From assembly GCA_028023455.1 (NCBI GenBank), contig JAQFVV010012416.1, positions 8,625,967-8,689,966 on the forward strand: a stretch of DNA of 64,000 nucleotides, written 5' to 3'. Every line of letters begins with the position of its first letter. Position 1 is the stretch's first letter. A program made the translations under genes and the position numbers. Source of the DNA: Epiperipatus broadwayi (taxonomy: Eukaryota; Onychophora; Udeonychophora; Euonychophora; Peripatidae). Below are positions 11,888 through 24,294 of this stretch, piece after piece. The notes under the pieces were generated by a model. That model searched no databases and was not told where the DNA came from. It was given only the letters and a program-made list of their open reading frames with translations.

Positions 11888-13031
11888 ATATTATTCCTGG
11901 AGCTTATTCAAAACATATTGGCAAAGGTAAATTATATTTTCAAATTTTACTAAACTAATATTAATAAATTTAATAATAATCATTAATAACTATTATTAAT
12001 AATGTACAAATGAAAAGTTGGTATTAGAAATATTTTTATTCTAACAAATTAAAATAAAGACAAATTACTAATTAAATAAACTGGAGAGAACACATGCACA
12101 TTAATCCAAACATGAATCAATTAATAAAAGACAATTTTACAATTATAATTCACTTCCAAATTTCTTCTAGAAAGTTCCTTAAAATGAATGTCTCTTGCAT
12201 AAGAAAATTAATGTCTCTATCGGGATTATTTAAACATATTTTTAAGAATTGTTTGCAAATGTTTAATTTTGTCACAATCAGGAATGGTTAATCTTAACTT
12301 ACTGGTAAGTTTAGTGAGTTTATGAAGCTTGTAGATTACTATGCATAGTTTTTTTGGTGTGGGAGAATGAGCTCGGCCATTGGTTAGTAGTTGATCTTGT
12401 GGTCTATTCTACTAGTCGGTCATGAAGGCTTTTCTGGTGTCCATCTTCAGGAACAATGTCAGCAGAAGCTCCGGTTCACTCCAACATGCAGAATTATTTC
12501 AGTGTAGGATGATCCTGGATATATTCTTGTTATCCAGGACTAACTATCAGCAGAAAAAAATGAAACAAGACATTGATCAAACTGGCCTCTTCTTTTTATA
12601 CTAGAGGTCCAGTTTTCAGACTTCTGCACTTACCTTTTGTTTGGCAAAAATATACGTTAATAATCTTGTACATTCTTTATAAAATTTATATTACAAAGTC
12701 TTTATTTTTTTAACATAATTCTGCCATCTTTAATTAGCTAAAACATTTTTCTTTTAGCTTATCTTTTTACTTTTGGAATTCTTTTAATTTATCTGGATTA
12801 GTAATCTGTGTGTCTTTTGTTCTCTCCAATTTTAATTTTTATTTTTAATTACAAAAGAAATGAATGACAATTTTAATTTCCATTGTACATTTTAAAAAAA
12901 TAAATTATACTAACCAGAAAAATCTAAAAATGTTCTTCTTTTGAAAGATCGCTAAATTTACTTTTTTTTCTTAGCTTTTAAATATCTTACCAAATGCCAA
13001 TATATTTGTACCATATAAATAAATGGTACAC
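11580..13031 (+). repeat. Tandem segmental duplication, copy 2
   Basis: Second copy of the unit at 9484-10871. It differs by scattered substitutions and by an extra segment of about 65 bp near 12490-12560, within which TCCTGGATA and TATCCAGGA form a short hairpin. The extra bases could be an insertion here or a loss from copy 1. The small open frames at 12094-12291 and 12422-12604 fall in non-exonic parts and are not supported as genes. Confidence 0.9.
11888..11926 (+). CDS. TH: Candidate 39-nt cassette exon, copy 2 (TH linker)
   Basis: The sequence is identical over all 39 nt to 9792-9830, with the same T-rich acceptor and GTAAAT donor, while flanking intron has diverged at scattered sites. 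It encodes the same DIIPGAYSKHIGK in the same 1-1 phase. Skipping, single use or double use of the two copies are all in frame, giving a linker of +0, +13 or +26 residues. Because the peptides are the same, mutually exclusive use would not change the protein. The copy may simply be a recent, neutral result of the segmental duplication. Confidence 0.55.
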
Positions 13032-14857
13032 AATCTAATATCATCATAATTGCTGAGATGGGTGGAGTATTGAAAAATACTTTAAAACAGTCAGAAGATA
13101 CAGATATCTGAAGCTATTGTAAAGGAAACTGTTTAAACCAGTCATTTTTCTTTTTAAGTGCTACTTCACTAATATGCATTTTCTCCTCTCATTACAGAAT
13201 CAATCTCTACTGCTTTCTTTTTGAGTCAAAACTACTGTTATTTTTCCAGACCCATTTATATTCCATATCTTCATAATATATTTTTAACTCGTAACTGATA
13301 ATAAAGTTTAGCAATTGATGTCAGGATGCTTTTTACAAAAGATTCTTATCCAGATTTAATTACAAGATTTATTGTAATTTTACAAAACATTTTGTTGTTT
13401 TTTTATTTTACATTCAGATCAATTTTACAAATAATTATAAAATTGTTTTCATACTAGCTAGAGAGTAAGAAAAAAAAAATTATGACCAAAATTTGAAACT
13501 CAATTTCTAAATTATCAACCCTACTGTCTTATAATTTTCAATAATGTATTCATATTTGCCATTCATTTTACTACAAGAAAAGGCAAACTATTTTTAAACC
13601 CTCATCTCGCAGGCAAATCTGAAAGGGTTACAAAATATGGTACATTGTCTTAAACTACTTAAATGCATGCAGTAAAAACTAATATCTTTCTTATATTATA
13701 CGAGTTATCATTTTTCTAATAGTATTTTTATAAAATATATCTCTTTTATTAAATATTTAATAATATTATTAGCTCTATAAATCTATCTTCTTTTAATTTC
13801 TTACAATGGTATAAGTTAGTTATGCATATGTATTTAAAGATGAATGCCCACACATGCCAATATATAAATTTATTAATCCATCTATCAGAATATTTTATTC
13901 AGTTTTCTTCACCACGCAGCTCTGTAATACAAATAATGTGAACTGCAATTGAATTAGCAGTGTTGCAATATATAAATAAATGTATAATATATTTAATATA
14001 TTATTACAGTTTGATTAACAAATGTCAAATACTTTGACTGTTGTAAATCAAAGTGCAAAAAGTTGGCATTGATAATTGATGATGAAGTAATATAAGAAAT
14101 TGTAATCTGACTAAATTAAGAATGCTATTTCAGCATGAAATGCATCTTGGAAGATTATGTGAATTTTTCTATGTATTAAACTAAAACTTCATCTATAGTG
14201 TAACTATGCAACCATCTAAATAAAAATAGCATATAACTTGAAGCTCAGATTAAACTTTAGACTTGAAAAAAATCTATAACTATTTTTTACAATGTTATGT
14301 AATAGGTCTGTGACTAAATTTAAAAATTACTTCATCTTATGTTATTAGAAGATATATCTATTCTGATTATGTATGCAAGAGTGTGTGAAATAAATTAGTC
14401 TTAGTAAGACTGATGCTGGACTAAGATTTCTCTAGTATATTAAACAATGTAGTAGCAGACACACTCTACAACTGATATTAATGAAAAGTTTTGTATGTGG
14501 GTGTGGGGATTTTGTTTGTTTTAGTTAAATAATCATTTAATAACTAGCAACTAGATAGTGAGCTGGTTAGCTATAATCTGTTATTAAAATATCCTTAGTT
14601 TGCTTATAATCTTTGATTAATGAAAAAAAAACTAATTGTATTGCAGCAAAATTTTGCTAATCATATACTACAAAGCCTTGCTATATTGAAAATCTAAATA
14701 AAGAGGGATTACATAACAATAAAATGGATTTAGCCTTGTATATGCCAGTTGCCAATATTAGCATTTTTGATAGGATCATATCTGCCATAAACTCTGTAGT
14801 AAAGGTCACTCAAGGATAATATAGAGATACTCATAAAATAAGAGAATTATTTTTTTT

Positions 14858-15248
14858 AAACAAAGAGCATTGCTAATTGCTCAACAAGCTTTGTAAAAAA
14901 TGCTTAGCAAGAGAAAGCATTTAAAATATCTCTATTAGAAACCACACCCAAACCCCAGACCAATGGTTTCATGCTTTGACACTCCTCAGTGAGACACTGG
15001 GGAAATGCTTAGCAAGTGAAAGCATTTAAAATATCTCTATCAGAAACCATGCCCAAACCCCAGACGAATGGTTTCATGCTTTGACACTCCTCAGTGAGGC
15101 ACTAGTGTTCCTAGTATCTCACTGAGGAGTGCCAAAGCATGAAACCATTGGTCTGGTATTTGGGTGTGGTTTCTGATAGAGATATTTTAAATGCTTTCTC
15201 TTGCTAATATCACAAAGCTTGTTGAGCAATTATCAAAGCTCTTTGTTT
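14858..15248. repeat. Fold-back element with duplicated left arm
   Basis: The termini pair: AAACAAAGAGC at the left and GCTCTTTGTTT at the right. The segment with AAAGCATTTAAAATATCTCT and ACCAATGGTTTCATGCTTTG occurs twice in direct order in the left arm (about 14899-15003 and 15004-15106) and once inverted in the right arm (15113-15240). The RNA would form a long imperfect hairpin. No coding content. Confidence 0.85.
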
Positions 15249-15597
15249 ATATTTTACAAGTTTAAAAAAGAAGTATGGGGGGTTTTTTTAAATTATTTTT
15301 TCAATTTAAATTACATTAAATAATTTAATTTAAATTTGTTTACAGCATGTAATTGAGATATTTTGTTCAATAATCGAAAAATAACTTATGTAGAGAGGTG
15401 GTAATGGACAGGAGAAACTGAATTTGAATCTTAATATCTTGTTGATCAATATGTTTTATACAAAATATTTAAACAGAAGTTAGTTTTTGTCTAGTAAAAC
15501 CTATCTATGACTCAGAAGCAGTAACGAATGGTAGTGATGAATAGTAAACCAGAATGTGAAGTTATTGGGGGTTCATCATAATAATAATTCATCATAA

Positions 15598-15736
15598 TAT
15601 ATCTCTATCTATCCCTCCTTCTCTCTCCCTCCCTCTCTCCTCTTCCCTCTTTCTCTCCTCTCTCTCTCCCTCTCCTCCTCCCTTTCTCTCTCCTTTCCTC
15701 TTCTCTCTTTCTCCTTCCCTCTCTCTCTTGCTTTTC
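15598..15736. repeat. CT-rich polypyrimidine tract
   Basis: About 140 bp made almost only of C and T on the + strand (CTCTCTCC, CCTT and similar units). It is low-complexity DNA deep within an intron, so I do not read it as a splice-site pyrimidine tract. Confidence 0.95.
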
Positions 15737-17156
15737 ATGCCATTATTAAAGTTTTATTGAACAAAAATTACTTTCTATTTAAATAAATTGTGTAAAACAT
15801 ATTATTCTAAGCCATTAGATTCAAGTTCAGCTTCTCATTTATCATTACCCTTTCTTTTTTCTACATATCTTGCTTTTGGATTTTATTGAACACAGTAACT
15901 CCATAAAATACTTAAAAAATTTAAAATCAAGTATTTAAGATGTCTTTAAATTAAATGAACAGTTTCTTGATTTTCAAATATTTTATAACTCTTGAATGCT
16001 AGTGAGACCCAGTCGAAATATTGATGAATACCACTAACATTAACAGTAAGCAAGTGTCTATTAACCATGAAAACCTTTTCTTTAATATATAAGTTTTATA
16101 TATAGTTATCATTGTACTATGTTATATTAACTACGCAAAAATAGGTTAAGCAGCCATATAACAACGTTTGATCATAGCTGGGGGTAATTCATCATTGATT
16201 GCCATCTTTTAAATATAATCTATTTTAGTATTTTAATTTTAAATTTACACCATCAACTTTATTCTAAACATTAAATATCATTAAAATGTTTATTAGCTAA
16301 AGGGTTAACAAAAAGGGAAAACTTTCTAAAACCTTACTAAACATCAGTTAGAATAACCTGATGACAATTGTCTTTACATTATTCTTCTAATAAATAATCT
16401 CGGAAGGCAAATACAGGCAATATTGAATTTTAAAAAATATTTAGTATTATAATAAAAAACAGGAAATGGTAAAATTTCATAAAAGTAATTAACTTCAAAC
16501 TTTTGAGTTTTAACAATAAAAATATCATGGCTTTTTTCCCCCGTTATCTTCGAGCCATTAAAAAAAGTAAATATTAAATAATTTATTATTGTTGTTATTA
16601 CTATTATTATTCCTATAATGGTTATTATTATTATTATTATTCAAAAGATCACGTGATGGTAGAGCTTTGATCTATAGATTTTTACCTTCCAGACCTATTT
16701 TGCAACCCTGCATTGAATTGCAAGCTGCTTTATTATTGGATATATTTGAAAACTACTATTCAATACTATTGCACTTCAAACAAATATGTAAGAAGAACCA
16801 GTACTTCTTTGGCCCACTGCACACTACCATAAATCGATTTCCAAGTGCTACATTTTCTGCAAGGAGCCAATGATTACTATCATCTTTTAAATATACAATG
16901 ATGATGAATATTAAACATTATCATGTGTCATCAAGTCCAGGGATGGCTGGTAACTAAAACTTGTGAGGGTGCTGGTTCAGAAAACGTTTGGCTATTGTTT
17001 TTATATTGTTTAAAATGAAACAAATCTGTAAAAATAAATTTTATACCCAAACTTGATAAAATCCTAAATAAGTATTAAACCTGCTGTGATTGAAACTTTA
17101 ACTTGGAAACAAATCTGTAAATAAATACTGAATTAAACACAGTTACAATCTTCTAA

Positions 17157-17402
17157 AAATGCAGTATAGAGAGCGTACCAATAGCTCAAACAAGTTCTTA
17201 TTAATAAATGCGGTAAAAGAAAATATTTAAAATCTTTATCTGGAATATTCTTATCTCCAGACCAATTAGTTTCAAGATTATGGCTCACCTCAGCAAGGAG
17301 CTAGAACATTCAGACATTGATAGAGATTTTAAATATTTTCTCGTACCTCACTTATTAATAAGAGCTTGTTTGAACTATTGGTACGCTCTCTATACTACAT
17401 TC
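17157..17402. repeat. Fold-back element, about 245 bp
   Basis: The left end TATAGAGAGCGTACCAATAG is matched in reverse complement by CTATTGGTACGCTCTCTATA at the right end, and the arms continue through the AACAAG..TTATTAATAA segments. The sequence CCAATAGCTCAAACAAG resembles the arm termini of the larger composite at 49930-51635 (CCAATAGC..ACTCAAGCTTG), so the two may be related families. Confidence 0.85.
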
Positions 17403-17949
17403 TTGTAAATACAAGCTTTTTATAAAGTAATGTCATGCTATATATGACTTGCTTTATTGATTATTATAATTTAATCTTCTAAAAATAAAAATAAATTATT
17501 TTTTATCTCAATATTACATAATCTTTCGATTGTGATAAACTTGTTACTAAAAATCTTGCTTTATCTGCTAATTTAACATTTTAAACTATGATATGATGTC
17601 ATGCAAAAATGTTGTCACAATGAAATGGATGCTTTCGTTTCTACTTTGTCGGACTTTAAAAAGTTCTATCTACCCCAGTGATTGATCATTATTTGGATTA
17701 AAATAAATTTAGTCATTATTATAGAGTAAATATGTTTTTTCTTTTTTTTTTAAATATAATTTTAGGTCACCATTTGTCTGAAGATCCTGTGCAGGCATTA
17801 TTTTATGAGATCACAAATTAAAATAATTATTGCTGGATGAATATGGCTGTGATATTTATCTTTTTAATTTATTAATAGCCTAAATTGTTACAATACAAGC
17901 TTGATCCATTTATTTAACAAGGAAATTCATTCTTCCTGCTTTACTTTCC

Positions 17950-18530
17950 TGCTTACGGATTATAGAATGTACAAGTATAAAAAAAAAAGACTCACGAAGT
18001 CTTTATATTGAACGTTATCAAAAATAGAGAGAGGGTTGGCACTGTGTGAATGGCAGTGCTTTCTCTATCTACTACTAGCATGCAGCTTCTTATCCTGGAC
18101 ATCTGTACATGTGCATAACAGTCATAAAAACTACAAACTGCACAGTTCCATATAAGGAGATTTTTGTAATTTTTTCATGATCTAGGGGATGGCTTTTGAC
18201 ATTAAACTTAAGGATTATATAATGTACAATTATAAACAAAGAATTAAAGGAAAAAAGTCTCATTAAATCTTTACATTGGATGCTATCAAAAATAGAGAGA
18301 AGGTTGGCACTGTGTGAGTGACAGTGCTCTCTTTATATACTATTAGTATGCAGATTCTTATCTCAGATATCTGCACATGCACACAACACTGGAATTGTGA
18401 AGCACATAGTTCCATACAACATTTTTTATAATTTTTTCATAAACTAGGGATCTACTGACATTAAGTTTAAAGATTATATAATGTACAAGTATAAAGCATT
18501 AAAGACAAAAAGACTCATTATGAATGTTAT
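17950..18530 (+). repeat. Tandem repeat, unit about 260 bp, 2.2 copies
   Basis: Each unit starts with GGATTATA..AATGTACAA and includes TATCAAAAATAGAGAGA and GGTTGGCACTGTGTGA. The starts are near 17956, 18210 and 18472; the third copy breaks off after about 60 bp. The units have diverged by substitutions and small indels. Confidence 0.8.
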
Positions 18531-19937
18531 AAGGGGTGCTGCAGTTCCACAGTGCCTACCTATCAAGTCTACAGTAATTTTTGGATACAGAAGTAGCATT
18601 TTAGATATTCATAAAAATAACATACATGTAGTTTATATTTCAGTGAAGACATAAGTTTTTTATTGACACAAGTGGAAGCAAGCACCACCAAGATCATCCT
18701 ATACAGTTGCTATCCAGAGTAGGTAATTTTAATAATAAATTAAATAAGAAATAAACAAAACTAATAGATAGAAAAGGAAAGCAAATGAATTAATGTAGAA
18801 AATTAACTATTATTTGAAGATAATAGAACATTTTTTGTGTGTATATATGTATAATTTTTAATCAATTGTATGTTTTTTAATAATTAAATAAAATAATTTT
18901 ACAAAAAAAATACAACTAGATTTTTCAATCATATAATTGAAAACGTGTTGTAGGAGTTTATTGTGTAAATTTAATCAAATATGAATACATTGTTATATGA
19001 AATAATAATAAAAGAAGTTATTTTGTTAAACTTGGCAATTTAAAGACTAATAATATTTTTGCTTTATTAAATTATATTACATATTATTATATATAATTCA
19101 ACAACTTAAATAAATTTAATTAATAAACACAGTGGAAAGTTTGCGAATTTGAAAGAATTGCTAAACGAGAGATAGTTATAATTATGTTAAGCAATATGGA
19201 TTTTAATTTTTTTCCATTAATATGTTAATCGCACCATACTCTCATTAATTCTTTATGGGGGTTTTTTAATTACATGAAATAACAAACATTTTAATAATTT
19301 AATTTCCTGGTGAGAAATAAAATGTAATATTTTCTACCATTATTAACATTATTTATTTAAAAAAATAAATATCTATAAATTATTTTATTGAAAACGTAAA
19401 TTCGTGACGAATTTTTTAAATTTCTATTAAAAACTTTTTTTGTTGTTTGGTTGATTTGTTTGTTTATATGTGTGTGCTCACGTATATAAATTGTTGTGTT
19501 TTTTTTTTTTTATTTAATCAAATTAAGGATGACAACATTCCAACGGAGCTTCAGAAAATATTTGTATAGAATAATGTAGGTTGAAAGATATTTATAAATA
19601 ACACTCGATTTAGATATTTTAAAATCATGTTTATTCAAATTATATTACAAAAAAAAAAAAAAACAATTTCATAAATATGGGATATTTTACATAAAATTAT
19701 TATTTGTCAGAATATCAATATACATAATATGCATAAATTGTTAATAACTCCTGTAACATATATAGAAGTCTGAGTTCGAACCTCTTATATATTACATTAT
19801 ATGTGCAGTTGTGTATAAGCCTATACAGGATATTAAATTACATATTGAAACATAGTGCTTAAAGGTCTGCCCATCCCTTGCATATGTATGTAAATGGGTT
19901 GTTCTCCGGTGCATGAGGGATCAGAATGACTATTTAT

Positions 19938-20480
19938 TATTTGTATGATTATATATATATATATAAATGTTGGTTAACTTTTCTTAGACACATTATAAGC
20001 GCTAGGGACGCTAAATAAGAAAAGCTTAAGTGTAAAAGTTATTATAATCTTATGCTAAGACACTTTCGATATCTTGGTCTTGATATCATATTAATAGCAA
20101 TGACTGATGGAGAGGAGGATGGTAGATATAAATATGATGTAAATGTATACAAATGAGTTAAATAGCCCCACTTTCTAGAAAGCGGAAGTAGGATTCTTTT
20201 CATTTGTAGAATTCGAATTATTAGCGATTTGCCATGCCTCCTTTATTTTGCGTTTAGAATCATGTTTCTCCGTCTCTAAAAAGTGGGCTATTTAACTCAT
20301 TTGTATACATTTACATTATATGTATACCTACTACCCTTCTCTCCATCAGTCATTGCTATAAATATGATATGAAGATCAAGATGTCGAAAGCGGTTTACCA
20401 TAAGATTATAATAAACTTAAGCTTTTCTTATTTAGCATTTCTAGCGCTTATACCTTAATTACTATTTGTATGATTATATA
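19938..20480. repeat. Fold-back element flanked by an 18-bp direct repeat
   Basis: TATTTGTATGATTATATA occurs exactly at 19938-19955 and 20463-20480. Between them are two arms: TAAGCGCTAG, TAAATAAGAAAAGCTTAAG, TATAATCTTATG and AGCAATGACTGATGG on the left reappear as reverse complements on the right (about 20340-20455). Further in, ACAAATGAGTTAAATAGCCC pairs with GGGCTATTTAACTCATTTGT. The loop around 20190-20280 is unique. The flanking repeat is likely a target-site duplication; 18 bp is long for a DNA transposon. Confidence 0.85.
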
Positions 20481-22604
20481 ACAAAAAAAAAAACAATAAA
20501 AAATTACATTTTTAGTCTCTTGTTTTATAAATATAGGAGATTTGAATTCAAACTTTTAAACAACCTTCAACTATTCACACTATCTCATACTACTGATACA
20601 CATGACCACACACATGCAGAAAAGATAATTAATAACCAATATACGTATTTCGTGCTGAACCAGAATTCATCAGTTATCAACTCCCATATATATATATATA
20701 TATATTTAGTGCTCTTGTTTTATGTCTTTTATTTGTTACCCCACATATATGTGCAAAATGACAAATAATTAATTTAGAATAAGAATTGTTTTTATTGGCA
20801 AAGAGGTGTTAATAATAAAAGCAAGTTTCATATCGCAGCATAGATTTATCACGAGGTTATTTATTATCGGGAAGGTCAAGAGTCTGGTCTCTGGTTGTTA
20901 TTTTATTTAATTTATAATAAAATAGAGATTACAGTATTTGGATATATCATATTAAAACATAAATGAAATCTTATAAACCAAAAAAATAAAAATTCTTAAG
21001 ATTATAATCATATTATTAGAAAAACTGTCAAGAATAATATTTTGGAATGAGTTAAAAAGCAAGTTAGATAATAATAAGTTTGCAAAGAAAGACAAAAGAA
21101 AAAAGATACTAAATTTAGATTTATTACCACAAAAAATTTAAAATACTAGCTATCGAGATTATGAGTTATGGTATAAAATATGATAATGTGTTTAATATCT
21201 TAACTCAGATGAAACAACAGCCCGCCTTAAATTCTCTTTTAAATTGGAAAAACTGATACTGAAATATTTGAAATGTTTCAAACCCTCTGTGGTAATGAAT
21301 CCATGAGTGACAAAAATGTTTTTAAATAATGCTCTAGATTTTGTGGTGGCAGGAGAAGCATTGAAGATAATCTACTAAGGTATGAATCACATGATCATAT
21401 TTCATTTCATAACTCATGAGTCATGTTAACAATACTTTAATATATTTGAGGTAAGTAGCTAAAGTATATAATTATATAACACACATGTTGATTTAGAGAT
21501 AGCAATATAGGCAGCCCAGAAAGAGAACTAGTCATCTTTTTACTTATGTATATTGTATATATGCTTTATTATATGTGTTTTATAATTATATGATGCACAC
21601 TGTGTACAATAGTGCCCAATCAATGAACTTCAAACAGATTTTGTATTTTACTCTTCTGAAAATTGAGTCATAGAAAGTTTTAGAACCACTGCCTTATTGC
21701 TATGTAAATTGTGTTCTAAATTCAATCTACAAATAGCAAAGTTGGCAGATAGTAAAATTATCTTCAGATATGAGGATTAATTATAAATAATCAATAGCAA
21801 AATATTATATTAACTCATGAAAAATAGATATTTCTGATATATGCATTTTTTGATAATTTCTTTATATTGTCATTTTCTCACAAAATATTATCTTGTTATG
21901 GCATTAGTCATTTTGGACAAACCATAATGATGGATTTGGGTATTTGTACGATTATATTTTCATTATTTGATTATATGCACAAATAACTTTGACTTTTAAG
22001 ACATTTGTTTATTTTTTTTATATGCAAACAAGGATAAGTACACAATATATTAAAAATAGAATTGAAAAGTGGCAGTGGCATACATTGGGGAACATTAGTT
22101 GGGATTTTGCAACTGCAAAGTGTTACTAAAACTGTTTTTGGAGCTGAAAACTTAATTAGCACCTCTGTGTTTCTTTGGACACTCCTATTTAGGAATCTCT
22201 TTGCTACTATAAATGTGAAACGATATTTTAAAAAGTGGCTTAAAAGTAACCTATGTCACTAAATCTATTCAGTGGTTTTGACTAAAGTTCATTTACTTAA
22301 ATGCTTACCTAATTGGAATATAGGCATGATATTAAAGATATTTTTTTCCTTAACATATTCACATAAAATATATTAATTTTGCTTTAATTGAACACTTAAA
22401 TCTTGAATATGGTTTAACACTTATAATTAAGAAGTTGTCATAATTTAAGACTGTCATAGCTGGTTTTAATGAAATTCATTTTATACAGGAAAAGCATTGG
22501 GCAGTAGACAATTATAAATTGATTTGAAAAAGGTGTCCATTGAGTGAAAAACAACTTTGTGATGTTAGGTTTGTAGTAAGATCTAACTTAACAATTCCTA
22601 TTCT

Positions 22605-23385
22605 TAGAACTCCTGAACATTAGTAATAGTCAAATCTCCAGACAGGAGTGGCACCTAGTGAAGGCCTTAGTAATCAATCGATTTAGGAAGATTTGTGCAT
22701 AAAATCCCCATCTAGTGCCTAATCATCCAGTATCTCCAGACTAATTTCTAGCTGGCTTTCGTCAGTGAAGAGCTTTGGATCTGAGAGCACTGCACTTAGA
22801 TCTAAGAATCCAATGCAACCCTCAAGCAGCTAATTTTTACCTATTTAGTTAATTATAAAACTGGAATCTCAACATGAAAACACCTTAATGTATTCAATCC
22901 AAGATCATTTACCTGTATAATCATATAGATCTGAACCCATTTCAGCATCTATACATTTTGGTGTCCTTGGCTTATCAAAAACCACAGTCACCATCATTCC
23001 ATAGGCAGGAATCAAAACATTGCATGATCACCATTACCTACTCTTACACAAGCTGTTATTAGCAGTAGCAAACTCTCCTAGCTTTATAGTTAACTAAATA
23101 GGTAAAATGTGGCAGCTGGATGGTTGCATTGAATTCTTAGTACTAGGTGCAATACTTTCAGATCCAAAGCCCTCGCTGATAAAAACTACAAGCTAGAAAC
23201 TGGTCTGGGAATATTGGAGGAGTTGGAACTAGATGAGGGATTTTATGCACAAACTTTTCTGCATCCATTGATTACTAAGGCTTGCACTAGGTGGCACTAC
23301 TATCTGGAGAGTTTCTATTGCTCATAACAGCTTTGTAAGAATAGGAAAGGGTGGTCATGTGATTTTTGGTGTTTATTTTTGAACA
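22605..23385. repeat. Fold-back element, family FB1, about 780 bp
   Basis: The left arm (about 22630-22850) carries landmarks shared by a family in this window: GTGCATAAAATCCCCATCTA, TTTGGATCTGAGAGCACTGC and the GCAACCCTCAAGCAGC segment. The right arm (about 23100-23330) carries the same in reverse complement. The centre includes an ATGATCACCATT..GCTGTTATTA segment found at the ends of other copies. No open frame of note. Confidence 0.85.
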
Positions 23386-24195
23386 TGTTAGTAAAATGCT
23401 AATAAGATTGCATGAATTGAAAAGTTGTGATTTGTTAATATTAAATATTGTTTTGTGTAATTTTATTTAAGTTGATTTTATCGGAAGTTATGTTTCAACA
23501 TTTGTCAGATAATTTTAATACATCAATACCATTAGAAAATTGAATTTTTTTTGGAGAATTTTAATATACCTGTTGATAAAATCAATATAAATTGTAGCCC
23601 AAAGATATTAGAACTAATAATATTGATCCATAAACTCAAAGTTTTTGTTATTATTAAATGTTGCGTTGTGCCTGGATTGAATTACATAAATTCTTTCTTT
23701 AGGAAAAAAAATCATACATCTAAATGCAAAACAATAACATTTTATAAAATATATTATAATTAAGAAAATATAAAATCCGTGCTTCAAATGTAATTGCATT
23801 AAATAATAGGCATTTCAAAGGCTTTGGCATAAAATTGGATATTTGTTCTTTTGTAGCAAATGACTACATGCTGAATTTCAACTAATTTAAAAACTAAAAT
23901 CGTTAATTTGAATTTCAAGATTATCACGTTACGGAAGTATAAAATCTTTTTAAGCAAGAAATGTAACATTTTATATTTGACGTTTAATAAAAGAATATGG
24001 AGATCTTTAAACAATATAGGCATTAAAAAATAGAGGCCATTAATCGAAAAAAGATTCAAGAATGAAGGGATCATTAAAGTTGCAAAGATCATACTCTCAT
24101 TTGCTGGTTCCTCTTTATATATATTTTTTGAAGTATTGAAAATAATATATGAACTTTAAAATGTTAATCCTAATTCTGTTTAACTATTTTATTGC

Positions 24196-24294
24196 TTTTT
24201 TTTTTTTCATATGTCAATTGCGGTGCCCGGAAAGCAAACCCGGGCCAGGTGCTTGGAAGGCAGCTATGCTTACCACTAGGCCACCAACGCTTGA
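24196..24294 (-). mobile_element. tRNA-derived SINE (tRNA-Gly-like head)
   Basis: Read on the - strand it begins TCAAGCGTTGGTGGCCTAGT, has anticodon-loop sequence CTTCCAA and a B box CCCGGGTTTGC, ends ATTGACATATG and then a 12-bp A-run. The head closely resembles tRNA-Gly(UCC). The body is about 85 bp, and the tail is shorter than in the other copies. Short flanking repeats (TATTGC) are present but not decisive. Confidence 0.85.
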
